This document shows, piece after piece, positions 47,288 through 56,882 of a stretch of DNA of 64,000 nucleotides (position 1 is its first letter; every line of letters starts with the position of its first letter). The position numbers and the translations under genes are program-made. The notes below the pieces were generated by a model, which saw only the letters and a list, made by a program, of their open reading frames with translations, made no database searches and had not been told where the DNA came from. The stretch comes from Arcobacter lacus (GTDB taxonomy: Bacteria > Campylobacterota > Campylobacteria > Campylobacterales > Arcobacteraceae), in NCBI RefSeq assembly GCF_003063295.1, contig NZ_MUXF01000001.1, positions 186,001 through 250,000 on the forward strand, read 5' to 3'.

Positions 47288-48304
47288 ATGAAAAAAGTAT
47301 TATTATCAACAATTGCTTGTGCTTCTTTAGCATTAGCTGCAAATAGCGATTACAAATATGAAATTACTCCATTAATTGGTGGAGTTTTAACTGAAGGGAA
47401 TACAGGATTAGAAAAAAACTATGCTAATGCTGGTTTATCTTTTGGTTTTAATCAATTTGATTCATTTATTGATCAAGTTGAATTAGGATTTTTAAGAACT
47501 CTTGAAGACGTTGATGGAAAAGGTAATTTCAAAGGTCAAGATACAGGTGTTACAAGAGTATTTGCTAACTTAGTAAAAGATTATGATTTAACTTCTGATT
47601 TATCTTTATATACATTAGTTGGAGCAGGTGTTGAGTTTTTTGACAATGAATTTGAAGACAATGAAAATGGTTTATTTGGTAACTACGGTGTAGGATTAAA
47701 ATATAACCTAGCTGAAAGATTAGCTTTAAAATTCGATGTTAGACATTTAATTGAAGTTGATCATGGAGATAATACATTATTATATACATTAGGATTATCA
47801 GTTCCATTTGGAGAAGTTTCAAAACCAGCTCCAGTTGCTGAAAAACCAGCTCCAGTTGCTACTCCAGTTGCTGCACCAAAAGATTCTGATGGTGATGGTG
47901 TTATTGATAGTTTAGATGAGTGCCCAAATACAATGAAAGGTGCAAAAGTTGACAATATTGGTTGTATGACTTTAGTTAACTTAAATATCAACTTTGATAC
48001 TGCAAAAGCAAACATTAAAGATTCTTACAATTCAAGAATTAATGAATTTGCAAAAGTTATGAAAGCTGATCCAAAATTAAAAGCAAACATTGAAGCTCAT
48101 ACAGATTCAGTTGGAACAGATGCTTATAATCAAAAATTATCAGAAAGAAGAGCTACATCTGCTGTTAATGCTTTAGTTGCAGCTGGTGTTGAAAAAGATA
48201 GAATTAAAGCTGTTGGATATGGTGAGTCTAGACCAATCGCTTCTAATGATACAGTTGAAGGTAGAGCTGAAAACAGAAGAGTTGAAGCTGTAATGGTTAA
48301 ATAA
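47288..48304 (+). CDS. OmpA-family outer-membrane protein
   Basis: A 338-residue protein: signal peptide 1-18 (ending ALAA), an N-terminal eight-strand-type barrel to about residue 180, a Pro/Ala-rich hinge (PAPVAEKPAPVATPVAAP), a thrombospondin type 3 calcium motif DSDGDGVIDSLDECPNT, and a C-terminal OmpA peptidoglycan-binding domain with NIEAHTDSVGTDAYNQKLSERR. It anchors the outer membrane to the wall. Similar proteins are major surface antigens in Campylobacterota. AAAAAAGGAAAGC precedes the ATG; a strong terminator follows. Confidence 0.93.
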   Translation: MKKVLLSTIACASLALAANSDYKYEITPLIGGVLTEGNTGLEKNYANAGLSFGFNQFDSFIDQVELGFLRTLEDVDGKGNFKGQDTGVTRVFANLVKDYDLTSDLSLYTLVGAGVEFFDNEFEDNENGLFGNYGVGLKYNLAERLALKFDVRHLIEVDHGDNTLLYTLGLSVPFGEVSKPAPVAEKPAPVATPVAAPKDSDGDGVIDSLDECPNTMKGAKVDNIGCMTLVNLNINFDTAKANIKDSYNSRINEFAKVMKADPKLKANIEAHTDSVGTDAYNQKLSERRATSAVNALVAAGVEKDRIKAVGYGESRPIASNDTVEGRAENRRVEAVMVK

Positions 48305-48323
48305 TTTAACTGTTTTCTTTTTT

Positions 48324-48357
48324 AAAGGGTTAGAAAATATTTTCTAACCCTTTTTTA
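48324..48357. terminator. Terminator after the OmpA-like gene
   Basis: A perfect 15-bp palindromic pair (AAAGGGTTAGAAAAT 48324-48338; complement 48339-48353) followed by T-run, between the convergent OmpA-like gene and copA. Confidence 0.9.
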
Positions 48358-48368
48358 TTGTCTAATTT

Positions 48369-48572
48369 TTATTTGATAACTTCATATCCAGCATCTACTA
48401 TTACATCAGATAAAGTTTGTTCTGATATATCTTTTGACATTTTAACTGTAACATTTTTAGAAGCTAAATCAACTTCAACATTATCAACACCATCAATTGC
48501 ACTAACCACTTTTTCAACTCTTGCTTTACAATGTCCGCAAGTCATTCCATCAACTTTTAAAATTTTTTCCAT
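48369..48572 (-). CDS. copZ: Nested in-frame copper chaperone CopZ, 67 residues (possible separate product)
   Basis: The last 67 codons of copA start with ATG (48570-48572) preceded by AAAAGGAG (48578-48585) with a five-base spacer, the best-placed ribosome site in the region. From this ATG the product is a complete HMA protein: MEKILKVDGMTCGHCKARVE then a normal CopZ fold ending DAGYEVIK. CopZ delivers Cu(I) to CopA. Either the stop between copA and copZ was lost, leaving a fusion, or both fused and free forms are made. Free CopZ production is inference. Confidence 0.55.
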   Translation of the reverse strand: MEKILKVDGMTCGHCKARVEKVVSAIDGVDNVEVDLASKNVTVKMSKDISEQTLSDVIVDAGYEVIK

Positions 48573-50888
48573 TTTATCTCCTTTTGAAATATTATTTTGT
48601 TCTATTAAATTTTTACTAATTCTTGGTTCAAATAACTTTAATCTTAAAGCATTTAAAACAACCGTCACACTACTTAAACTCATAGCTGCACCTGCAAACA
48701 TTGGACTTAATTTCCAACCAAGTATTGTATAAAATACTCCTGCAGCTAAAGGAATACCTATTATATTATAAAAAAATGCCCAAAATAGATTTTGTTTTAT
48801 ATTTTTTATAACTGCATTACTTAATTGAATTGCTTTTACAGCATCTAATAAATCACTTTTTACAAGTACAATATTTGCAGATTCTATTGCTATATCAGTT
48901 CCAGCTCCTATTGCGATTCCTACATCTGCTCGAACTAAAGCTGGTGCATCATTTATTCCGTCACCAATCATTGCAACTTTTTTACCTAAACTTTGAAGTT
49001 TTTGTATCTCTTTTTCTTTATCTTGAGGTAAAACTTCTGCTATTACATTATTTATATTTATTTGTTTTGCTATTGCATTTGCTGTTTTATAATTATCACC
49101 TGTTAGCATTATTACTTCTAAGCCCATTTTTTCGAACTCTAAAATAGCATCTTTGCTTGTTGGTTTTACAACATCAGAAATAGCAATCAATCCTAAAACT
49201 TCACTTTCGTCTGCAATAAATATTGGTGTTTTACCTTCATTTGCCAGTTTTTCACTCTTTTCATAAAATAAATCTAAAGAGATATTTTTACTATCTAATA
49301 ATTTTTTATTTCCAATATAAAAAAGTCTATCTTGAACTTTTGCTTTTATTCCTAAACCATTAAGTGCTTCAAAATCAGTTGCGTTTAAAAGTTCAATTTC
49401 TTTTTCTTGTGCTTTTTTTAATATTGCATCAGCTAAAGGGTGTTCTGAGTTTTTTTCAATTGTTGCACATAATTGAAGTAATTTATCTTGAGTAATTTTT
49501 TCGTTTGTAAAAATATCCGTTACTTGAGTTTTTCCTTCAGTTATAGTTCCTGTTTTATCAATAACAACTGTATTTATAGTGTGAGCTATCTCTAAAGATT
49601 CTGCACTTTTGATTAATATTCCATTTTGAGCACCTTTTCCAGTTCCAACCATAATAGCTGTTGGTGTGGCAAGTCCTAAAGCACAAGGGCAAGAAATAAC
49701 TAAAATAGCAATACCAATAGATAAAGCAAATTCAAATGAATATCCTAAAAACAACCATGTAACAGTTGCAAGTATTGATATAACTATAACTGTTGGTACA
49801 AAAATAGCACTTATTCTATCTGCGAGTTTTGAAATAGGAGCTTTTGAAGAACTTGCTTCTTCAATCAATTTTATAATTTGTGATAAAACTGTATCTTCTC
49901 CCAATTTTGTAACTTCAAATTTGAAAGAACCAGATTTATTTATACTTGCACCTATTACTTTATCTCCAACTTTTTTAGAGACTGGTAAACTCTCACCTGT
50001 TAACATTGACTCATCAATAGAACTACTTCCAAAGATAATAACACCATCTGTTGGAACGATATTTCCAGGTTTTACAATAACTATATCTTTTAAAACAAGT
50101 TCATCAACAGGAATTTCAATCTCTTGATTATTTCTTAAAACTAAAGCTGTTTTGGGAGTTAAATTTATAAGTTTGTTTATAGCTTCGCTAGTATTTTCTT
50201 TTGCTCTTGCTTCTAAAAACTTTCCAAGTGTTATTAAAGTTAAAACAATAGCTGCTGATTCAAAATATAAATCATGAGAATATTGTATCACCATATCTAT
50301 ATCATTATTTCCTAAACCATAAGCTATTTTATAGATTGAAAATACTCCATAAATCATAGCTGCGCTTGTTCCAATAGCTATCAAAGAATCCATATTAGGA
50401 GAACCTTTATATAAGGTTTTAAATCCTACTTTATAATATTTGATATTTATAAAAACTATTGGTAAAGCTAATAAAAATTGAGTAAAAGAAAAAGTTATAG
50501 CATTTGAATATCCATGAAATAAATGAGGAAGATACCAATTTAGCATATGTCCCATTGATATATAAAATAATGGTATCGCAAAAATAAAAGATATAATTAA
50601 TCTATTTTTCAACTCATTAGTTTCTGTTTTAGCAAGATTATCTTCTGTTGAATTTTTTTGAGTTTTTTTACCATTTTCAACTAAAAATGCTTCATAACCT
50701 GCATCTTGAACTTTTTTGATAATTGTTTCATTATTAAGTACATTTTCATCATATTTTACAATCATACTATTATTTAGTAAGTTGACATTAACTTCATTTA
50801 TTCCTTCTAATTTTTTTACATTTCTATCAACAGCAGTAGAACAAGCGGAGCAAGTCATACCTTTTATGTCAAATTTTTGTGATTTCAT
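48369..50888 (-). CDS. copA: Copper-exporting P1B-type ATPase CopA with C-terminal CopZ-like domain
   Basis: An 839-residue inner-membrane pump. The N-terminal metal domain has GMTCSAC at residues 10-16; the core has TGES, SCPCALGLATPT (CPC near 398-400), DKTGTITEGKT and MIGDGINDAPAL. After the last helices and the usual C-terminus (LRLKLFEP) a linker leads to a second heavy-metal domain, VDGMTCGHCKARVEKV, residues 773-839. A metal domain at the C-terminus is unusual for CopA. The sequence before residue 773 is an intact Shine-Dalgarno and ATG in the same frame (see nested feature). It is 11 bases downstream of csoR, so copper-induced. Confidence 0.95.
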   Translation of the reverse strand: MKSQKFDIKGMTCSACSTAVDRNVKKLEGINEVNVNLLNNSMIVKYDENVLNNETIIKKVQDAGYEAFLVENGKKTQKNSTEDNLAKTETNELKNRLIISFIFAIPLFYISMGHMLNWYLPHLFHGYSNAITFSFTQFLLALPIVFINIKYYKVGFKTLYKGSPNMDSLIAIGTSAAMIYGVFSIYKIAYGLGNNDIDMVIQYSHDLYFESAAIVLTLITLGKFLEARAKENTSEAINKLINLTPKTALVLRNNQEIEIPVDELVLKDIVIVKPGNIVPTDGVIIFGSSSIDESMLTGESLPVSKKVGDKVIGASINKSGSFKFEVTKLGEDTVLSQIIKLIEEASSSKAPISKLADRISAIFVPTVIVISILATVTWLFLGYSFEFALSIGIAILVISCPCALGLATPTAIMVGTGKGAQNGILIKSAESLEIAHTINTVVIDKTGTITEGKTQVTDIFTNEKITQDKLLQLCATIEKNSEHPLADAILKKAQEKEIELLNATDFEALNGLGIKAKVQDRLFYIGNKKLLDSKNISLDLFYEKSEKLANEGKTPIFIADESEVLGLIAISDVVKPTSKDAILEFEKMGLEVIMLTGDNYKTANAIAKQININNVIAEVLPQDKEKEIQKLQSLGKKVAMIGDGINDAPALVRADVGIAIGAGTDIAIESANIVLVKSDLLDAVKAIQLSNAVIKNIKQNLFWAFFYNIIGIPLAAGVFYTILGWKLSPMFAGAAMSLSSVTVVLNALRLKLFEPRISKNLIEQNNISKGDKMEKILKVDGMTCGHCKARVEKVVSAIDGVDNVEVDLASKNVTVKMSKDISEQTLSDVIVDAGYEVIK

Positions 50889-50899
50889 AAATATCCTTA

Positions 50900-51166
50900 T
50901 TATTTATCAAGAATTTTTGATAATACTTGGGTGATTTCATCAATTTTATTATTAGCATCACCACTATTTACTGCTTCTAAAACACAATGATTCATATGTT
51001 GTTTCAATATCAATAAATTTGCTTTTTTTACCAAAGAAGAAACTGCAAAAATTTGATTTGATACATCAATACAATATCTTCCATCTTCAAGCATTTTTAT
51101 AATACCTTCTATTTGTCCTTTTGCTGTTTTAAGAGCCTGAACAGCTTTTTGTTTTTCTTCATTCAC
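50900..51166 (-). CDS. csoR: Copper-sensing repressor CsoR
   Basis: An 88-residue all-helical repressor. The Cu(I) ligands are C32 (in GRYCIDVSNQ), H57 and C61 (in KQHMNHCV), the C-H-C pattern of copper-type CsoR rather than formaldehyde or nickel members. It represses until Cu(I) binds. The ATG follows CTTAGGAGT-type sequence, 15 bases after a perfect palindromic operator. It is first gene of the csoR-copA operon and divergent from lepA. Confidence 0.92.
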   Translation of the reverse strand: MNEEKQKAVQALKTAKGQIEGIIKMLEDGRYCIDVSNQIFAVSSLVKKANLLILKQHMNHCVLEAVNSGDANNKIDEITQVLSKILDK

Positions 51167-51180
51167 TTTTAACTCCTAAG

Positions 51181-51219
51181 TTGCATATACCCTACCCCTA
51201 GTGGGTGGGGTATATGCAA
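51181..51219. promoter_or_regulatory. CsoR operator
   Basis: A perfect 12-bp inverted repeat (TTGCATATACCC at 51181-51192; complement at 51208-51219) whose 15-base centre is itself ACCCCTAG/TGGGT-like and nearly symmetrical. GC-rich TACCC/GGGTA arms in an AT-rich genome match known CsoR boxes. It lies 15 bases before csoR, consistent with autorepression. Confidence 0.85.
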
Positions 51220-51340
51220 TTGTAAATCACTTTAGTTAAAATGTCAATATAGCAATAAATTTTTTTAACAAAAAACTTACTATAAATTAGATATAATCGC
51301 TAAATTTTAAGAAAACAAGAAACAATTAATAGGAAAAAAC

Positions 51341-53128
51341 TTGCAAAAAAATATTAGAAATTTTAGTATTATTGCACATATTGACCATGGTAAATCAACA
51401 CTAGCTGATAGAATCATTCAAGAGTGTGGAGCGATTGCTGATAGAGAAATGACTTCACAAGTTATGGATACAATGGATATCGAAAAAGAAAGAGGTATCA
51501 CAATAAAAGCTCAAAGTGTTAGACTTGATTATATAAAAGATGGTCAAAAATATGTTTTAAACTTAATTGACACTCCAGGTCACGTTGATTTTTCATATGA
51601 AGTTAGTCGTTCTTTAGCTTCATCAGAAGGTGCTTTACTTATAGTTGATTCAACACAAGGTGTTGAAGCACAAACTATTGCAAATGTTTATATTGCTATG
51701 GATAATGATTTAGAATTACTTCCAGTAGTTAATAAAATAGATTTACCAAGTGCTGATCCTATAAGAGTTTTAGAAGAAGTTGAAGAAGCTATCGGACTTG
51801 ATTGTACTTTACACAATTTAATTTCTGCAAAAACTGGTCTTGGAGTAAAAGACTTGATTGATTCAATAGTTGATAGAGTTCCAGCACCAACAGGAGATGA
51901 AAATGCTCCTACAAAAGCACTTATTTATGACTCTTGGTTTGACAACTATCTTGGAGCTTTAGCACTTGTAAGAGTTTACGATGGAAGTATCAAAAAAGGT
52001 CAAAAAATAAAACTTATGAATACAAAAGTTGAACATCAAGTATTAAGTTTGATGTATCCACACCCAATAAGAAGACAAGATACAAATGAGATAAAAACTG
52101 GTGAAATTGGTATTGTTGTACTTGGTCTTAAAACTCTTGATGGAATTGCAGTTGGTGATACGATGACTGATGCAAAAACACCAACACAAGAGCCAATTGA
52201 TGGATTTGAACCAGCTAAACCTTTTGTATTTGCAGGAATTTATCCAATAGAAACTGATAAATTTGAAGATTTAAGAGAAGCATTAAATAAATTAAAATTA
52301 AATGACTCTTCTATCTCTTTTGAACCTGAAAGTTCAGCAGCACTTGGAAGTGGATTTAGAACAGGATTCTTAGGTATGCTTCATATGGAAGTTATCAAAG
52401 AAAGGTTAGAAAGAGAGTTTGATTTAGACTTGATAGCAACTGCACCAACTGTTATTTACCAAGTTGAAAAAAGCAATGGTGAAACAATAGAGATTCAAAA
52501 TCCTAGTGAATTACCTGAGCCAAATTATATAAAAACAATATTTGAGCCTTATGTAAAAGCTACTATTTTAGTTCCTGATGAGTTTTTAGGAAATGTTATC
52601 AAACTTCTAAATGACAAAAGAGGAATCCAAATAAAAATGGATTATATTGGAAAAAGAGTATTACTAGAATATGATTTACCAATGAATGAAATCGTAATGG
52701 ATTTTTATGATAAACTAAAATCAACTACAAAAGGTTATGCTTCATTTGATTATGAGCCAGTTGGATTTAGACCAGGAAACTTAAAAAAACTTGATGTTAG
52801 AGTTGCAGGTGATGTTGTTGATGCATTATCAATCATAGTTCCTGAAGATAAAGCTGTTTCAAAAGGAAGAGAGTTTGTAAAAGCACTAAAAGAACTTATT
52901 CCTAGACAACTTTTTGAAGTTGCAATTCAAGCTAGTATTGGAAGTACAATAATTGCAAGAGAAACTGTAAAATCTATGGGGAAAAACGTAACTGCAAAAT
53001 GTTATGGTGGAGATATTACAAGAAAAAGAAAACTTCTTGAAAAACAAAAAGCTGGTAAAAAAAGAATGAAAGCTATTGGAAAGGTAAATGTTCCTCAAGA
53101 AGCTTTCATGGCAGTTTTAAAAATATAA
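51341..53128 (+). CDS. lepA: Elongation factor 4 (LepA)
   Basis: A 595-residue translational GTPase. G1 is [14 protein letters not shown]3 DTPGHVDF, G4 [10 protein letters not shown]; the LepA-specific C-terminal domain includes [22 protein letters not shown]. It promotes back-translocation or recovery of stalled ribosomes. The start is TTG behind AGGAAAAAAC. It is divergent from csoR. Confidence 0.97.
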   Translation: MQKNIRNFSIIAHIDHGKSTLADRIIQECGAIADREMTSQVMDTMDIEKERGITIKAQSVRLDYIKDGQKYVLNLIDTPGHVDFSYEVSRSLASSEGALLIVDSTQGVEAQTIANVYIAMDNDLELLPVVNKIDLPSADPIRVLEEVEEAIGLDCTLHNLISAKTGLGVKDLIDSIVDRVPAPTGDENAPTKALIYDSWFDNYLGALALVRVYDGSIKKGQKIKLMNTKVEHQVLSLMYPHPIRRQDTNEIKTGEIGIVVLGLKTLDGIAVGDTMTDAKTPTQEPIDGFEPAKPFVFAGIYPIETDKFEDLREALNKLKLNDSSISFEPESSAALGSGFRTGFLGMLHMEVIKERLEREFDLDLIATAPTVIYQVEKSNGETIEIQNPSELPEPNYIKTIFEPYVKATILVPDEFLGNVIKLLNDKRGIQIKMDYIGKRVLLEYDLPMNEIVMDFYDKLKSTTKGYASFDYEPVGFRPGNLKKLDVRVAGDVVDALSIIVPEDKAVSKGREFVKALKELIPRQLFEVAIQASIGSTIIARETVKSMGKNVTAKCYGGDITRKRKLLEKQKAGKKRMKAIGKVNVPQEAFMAVLKI

Positions 53129-53164
53129 TTTCATCTTTTGGCAAATTTCTTTGTCAAATCAATA

Positions 53165-53205
53165 ATTTAAATGCTCACGTACTTTTAGTACGCTGCGCTT
53201 TAAAT
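53165..53205. repeat. Imperfect palindrome after lepA
   Basis: Nested symmetry about position 53185: inner CGTACT-TTT-AGTACG (53178-53192) and outer ATTTAAA / TTTAAAT (53165-53171 and 53199-53205), with mismatched bases between. It is not followed by T-run on either strand. AAATGCTCAC within its left arm (53169-53178) reappears inverted at 53727-53736 on the other side of the next gene. Confidence 0.5.
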
Positions 53206-53260
53206 TCTCTCTTTTCCTTGAACCTCACTCAAAATCTAAAACTTTATTTTCAAAATCATA

Positions 53261-53665
53261 CTATATATAATAACAATTTCTGCATACTTTACATTGATAA
53301 TGTTCAGAACTATATTCACTTCTTTTATAATAAGTTAAATGATGATATTTCCCGTCTTTTTCTTTGCATACTGTACAAAATGGTATTTTATCGTTTTCTT
53401 TCCAATAAAGTTTACCATCAAAAATTAAGGATTCTTTTTCTTCAATTTTATTCTTTAATTCTCTAATCACATCATCTTTATCAATTAAATCCACTTTAAT
53501 ATCTGCTAATTCCATTTTTAAATCTGCTAAAGAACTAATCAATTCTGCCAATTTCAATTTTGTTTCTGCTTCACCTAAAGAACTAGCACTATCGCTAATA
53601 AGTTTTGCAATATCCATTGATGTTTTTAAATGTGAAAAGGCTGTTCCAATTATTGTAATATCCAT
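53261..53665 (-). CDS. Hypothetical coiled-coil protein with C-terminal zinc ribbon
   Basis: A 134-residue protein. The N-terminal half is a heptad-rich helix (AETKLKLAELISSLADLKMELADIK region, residues about 35-85); the C-terminus has two CxxC knuckles, CTVC and CKVCRNCYY, separated by 30 residues, so a zinc ribbon is likely. ATG at 53663-53665 follows AAGGAAG. No family is recognised. It sits alone between lepA and comF-like, flanked by inverted 10-base repeats, which may mark it as a small inserted cassette (inference). Confidence 0.65.
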   Translation of the reverse strand: MDITIIGTAFSHLKTSMDIAKLISDSASSLGEAETKLKLAELISSLADLKMELADIKVDLIDKDDVIRELKNKIEEKESLIFDGKLYWKENDKIPFCTVCKEKDGKYHHLTYYKRSEYSSEHYQCKVCRNCYYI

Positions 53666-53811
53666 AAACTTCCTTTTAATAATTTCAACCATTATTATAG
53701 CAAAATCTGAACTACGCTCTTAAAATGTGAGCATTTTCAAAATAGTGAACGCTTTTGTTTCTTTTCTTTACTAAAAAGAAAAGATATATAATATATGATA
53801 CTATTTATCTC

Positions 53812-54384
53812 ATGATTTGCTTAACTTGTAAAAACCTATCATTTGAAATTATTTGCAAAGATTGTCAAAAAAATCTTTTAATTCCCTCTTTTCATAAAAG
53901 AGAAATAGATGATGGATTTTTCAACTACTCTTTTTACTCTTTATCTGAACTTGAAGATTTGATAAACTCAAAATATTATTTTCATGGTGATAGAGTTTTT
54001 AATATTTTGGCAAAACTTTCTTTTGCTAAATTTGCATTAAATTTTGATTTTCCTTCTGAAGTTTTGGCAATTCCTATTGATGACCATACAAGACATGATT
54101 TTTCCCACTGCGCAATCTTGGTAAAACATTTAAAATCAAAAATAATCAAACCAAAATACAACTCATTAAAAGCTACAAATATAGTTAAATATGCAGGAAA
54201 AAATTTAGAATTTAGACAAAAAAATTCAAGAAAATTTCAAATAAATAACCTCTCAGATAAATTTGTAATTTTATGTGATGACTTAATCACAACAGGAACT
54301 ACAATAATTCAAGCAAAAAAAGCTTTGGAGAAAAAAAATAATCAAGTATTATTTTCTTTAACCCTAGCTGATGCAAAACTCTAA
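53812..54384 (+). CDS. ComF-like phosphoribosyltransferase-domain protein
   Basis: A 190-residue protein. The N-terminus MICLTCKNLSFEIICKDCQ has two CxxC pairs (zinc finger) and the C-terminal part has the PRPP-loop KFVILCDDLITTGTTIIQAKK. ComF proteins are needed for DNA uptake in naturally competent bacteria, and the family is named for this. The ATG at 53812 starts the cysteine motif; an upstream open stretch has no ribosome site. It converges with the Na/Pi gene, ending one base from it. Confidence 0.85.
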   Translation: MICLTCKNLSFEIICKDCQKNLLIPSFHKREIDDGFFNYSFYSLSELEDLINSKYYFHGDRVFNILAKLSFAKFALNFDFPSEVLAIPIDDHTRHDFSHCAILVKHLKSKIIKPKYNSLKATNIVKYAGKNLEFRQKNSRKFQINNLSDKFVILCDDLITTGTTIIQAKKALEKKNNQVLFSLTLADAKL

Positions 54385-54385
54385 A

Positions 54386-56134
54386 TTAATTTAAATTTTC
54401 GTCTTCTTCTAATAATAAAAAGTTATCTTCAACAAATAAAGTTATAAAAATATCTATTAAATTTTGACAAATTAAAATTGAAAAAGAGATATCTTTTAAA
54501 ACTTTTGTTGAATTTTTTGCATCTATTTTTTTCTCTTCAAATAATTTCTCAATTTGGCTACTACTTAAATTATCAAAAGAGATTAATTTTTGTTGTAAAG
54601 TTTTAACTTTATACATTTTATCAATATTATCTAAATTAGAATTTGAAGAAATATTTTCAAGTTCTTTTATAATAATTATAAAAATCTCTTTTATAAAAAA
54701 ATATTCTTTGACTATATCTTTATTTTTTGATTCTAAAAAAGGGTCAATATTTTTATCTAAATTTTTTATACTTTTTAGCAACTTAAATATTTGTTTTGTA
54801 ATTCCTTGAAAATTATTAATCTCATAAAAATCGTCTTTATTTATTCTTTCTTGTGCAATTGAAACATACTCTAAAATTTCATCATGCAAATTTTTTATCT
54901 TATCTTTGTAAAGTTTATCTATTTTGTGATTTTTATCTTTTTTTATATTTTTATGTTTTTTGCTCCAATAAATATCTTCATCATTTATACTAAGTTGATG
55001 TCTTATAGCTTTTATCAAATTATTATATAAAACTATATTTTCTTTCTTTAATCCTATAATTATAGATTTTGAAGATTCAAGAGATTCGTTATCTAAAAAC
55101 TCCAATCTTGACCAAGATTTAACCTTAGGAATAAACATTTTTTTTATTTTTTCCACTAATTTTGGCAATATCGGTATCATAATTAAAACAGCTGATAAAT
55201 TGAAAATAGTAACAAATATTGTGAGTTTTATAACTTCACTTTTTATTTCAAAATATGTTGATAAATAATCTATTAGATTTATAATTGGATAGAAAAATAT
55301 TATTCCAAATAGTGCAGCAACTAGATTTAAAATAAATTGCGCAAAAGCTAATCTTTTTCCATTTGAATTTGAAGTTGTTGAACCAATCAAAGTTGTAGCT
55401 GTACTTCCTATTTTACCACCAATAACAGCTGCTATTGCATTATAATATAAGATTTGTGAACTAGCTAATGCAGATAAAATTATAGCAATACTTGCAGAGC
55501 TTGATTGAACAACAAATGTCATAAATGCACCAATTATTGAAAAAATAAACATTCCAAAAAATCCATCAAAAGAGTACACTGATAAATCTACATTTTGTTT
55601 TAACTCAAAAAATCCATTTACCATATATGATATTCCTAAAAATATAAACCCTAAACCCAAAAGAATATTTCCAAAACCTTTTTGCTTTTGATTTTTTGAA
55701 AACCTAAAAAATATTCCAAAAGCAATTATTGGCATAGCATAATGAGAAATTTTTATCTTTAATCCAAAAAGTGAAATAAGCCAAGCAGTTGTGGATGAAC
55801 CTAAACTTGAACCTAAAAGAACACTTATGGCGGCTTCTAAACTAATAAGTGAAGCTCCTAAAAATGAAATTAAAATTACACTCGTAAGAGATGAACTTTG
55901 AACAACTGAAGTTATCAAAAATCCATTTAAAATTGATTTTGGCATACTATTTGTAAACTTTTCTAATACTTTTTCTAAAAAACCACCTGAAAATAGTTTA
56001 AAACCATCTTCCATAAAAAACATACCTACTAGAAATATTGAAATACCCGCTATTATCTCTTTTGCACTCTCATAACTTAGTACAAAATAGGCTAAAACTA
56101 AAAATAATAGCGGAAATAAAACTTTTTTAATCAT
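54386..56134 (-). CDS. Na/Pi cotransporter family protein with PhoU-like C-terminal domain
   Basis: A 582-residue protein. The membrane half has the two QSSS repeats (TSVVQSSSLTSVILIS and TFVVQSSSASIAIILS) of the NptA/PNaS family; the C-terminal roughly 230 residues are a soluble helical domain like PhoU. E. coli YjbB is of this type and exports phosphate. Together with the Pit gene at 4.6 kb this gives one likely importer and one possible exporter in the window. Confidence 0.9.
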   Translation of the reverse strand: MIKKVLFPLLFLVLAYFVLSYESAKEIIAGISIFLVGMFFMEDGFKLFSGGFLEKVLEKFTNSMPKSILNGFLITSVVQSSSLTSVILISFLGASLISLEAAISVLLGSSLGSSTTAWLISLFGLKIKISHYAMPIIAFGIFFRFSKNQKQKGFGNILLGLGFIFLGISYMVNGFFELKQNVDLSVYSFDGFFGMFIFSIIGAFMTFVVQSSSASIAIILSALASSQILYYNAIAAVIGGKIGSTATTLIGSTTSNSNGKRLAFAQFILNLVAALFGIIFFYPIINLIDYLSTYFEIKSEVIKLTIFVTIFNLSAVLIMIPILPKLVEKIKKMFIPKVKSWSRLEFLDNESLESSKSIIIGLKKENIVLYNNLIKAIRHQLSINDEDIYWSKKHKNIKKDKNHKIDKLYKDKIKNLHDEILEYVSIAQERINKDDFYEINNFQGITKQIFKLLKSIKNLDKNIDPFLESKNKDIVKEYFFIKEIFIIIIKELENISSNSNLDNIDKMYKVKTLQQKLISFDNLSSSQIEKLFEEKKIDAKNSTKVLKDISFSILICQNLIDIFITLFVEDNFLLLEEDENLN

Positions 56135-56253
56135 ATTTATCTCCTTTTTTCTTTATATTTTATAAGAAATAAATAGCTTAAAAATAACTTCTATTAAAAA
56201 TTTAAGAAAATCAAATTTCTACTAAGATATAATAAACAATTAAAGGAATATAA

Positions 56254-56862
56254 ATGATTGGAATAATAGATTATAATATGGGAAATTTGGCAAGCGTTTA
56301 TAATGCCTGTCATTTACTTGATGCAAAAGCAACTATAGTTAAAAACCCTGAAGATTTAAAAAATTTCAGTAGAGTTATTTTACCAGGAGTTGGTGCATAT
56401 AAAGATGCAATGGAACATCTAATCAAAACAGGTATGAATGAAGCTGTTTATGAATTTGCAAAAAGTGGAAAACCAATGCTTGGAATTTGTCTTGGTATGC
56501 AACTTTTATTTGAAAGTTCACAAGAATTTGGTCATACAGATGGTTTAGGTTTAATTGATGGTGTTGTAGTAAAATTTGATAAATCAAAAATGAATGAAGA
56601 CTTCAAAATCCCACACATGGGTTGGAATACAATTGTAAATAAAGAACACCCTTTATTTGAAGGACTTCATAATCCTTATTTATATTTTGTTCACTCTTAC
56701 CATGCAGTAACAGAAGAAAGAAATATAATAGGGAAAACAACTTACGGATATGAATTTGCAAGTGCTGTAAATAAAGATAATATTTATGGTTTTCAACCAC
56801 ATCCTGAAAAATCTCACGATAATGGATTGAAAATTTTGAAGAATTTTATGAGCCTTAATTAA
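56254..56862 (+). CDS. hisH: Imidazole glycerol phosphate synthase, glutaminase subunit
   Basis: A 202-residue class I glutamine amidotransferase. Catalytic cysteine in PMLGICLGMQLLFE, histidine and glutamate in GFQPHPEKS. It supplies ammonia to HisF, whose gene is not in the window. TAAAGGAATATAA precedes the ATG. A TIGR01777 oxidoreductase lies between it and hisA. Confidence 0.96.
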   Translation: MIGIIDYNMGNLASVYNACHLLDAKATIVKNPEDLKNFSRVILPGVGAYKDAMEHLIKTGMNEAVYEFAKSGKPMLGICLGMQLLFESSQEFGHTDGLGLIDGVVVKFDKSKMNEDFKIPHMGWNTIVNKEHPLFEGLHNPYLYFVHSYHAVTEERNIIGKTTYGYEFASAVNKDNIYGFQPHPEKSHDNGLKILKNFMSLN

Positions 56863-56882
56863 TTTAAAAAAAAGGATTTTGT

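Noticed and set aside
53150-53166. Sigma-54-like sequence TGGCAA-N5-TTTGT
   Set aside because: The -12 element lacks the invariant GC and no suitable gene follows on that strand.
53755-53811. Upstream extension of the comF-like gene
   Set aside because: The added codons encode a Lys/Tyr-rich stretch, there is no ribosome site, and the CxxC motif expected at the N-terminus starts at the ATG at 53812.
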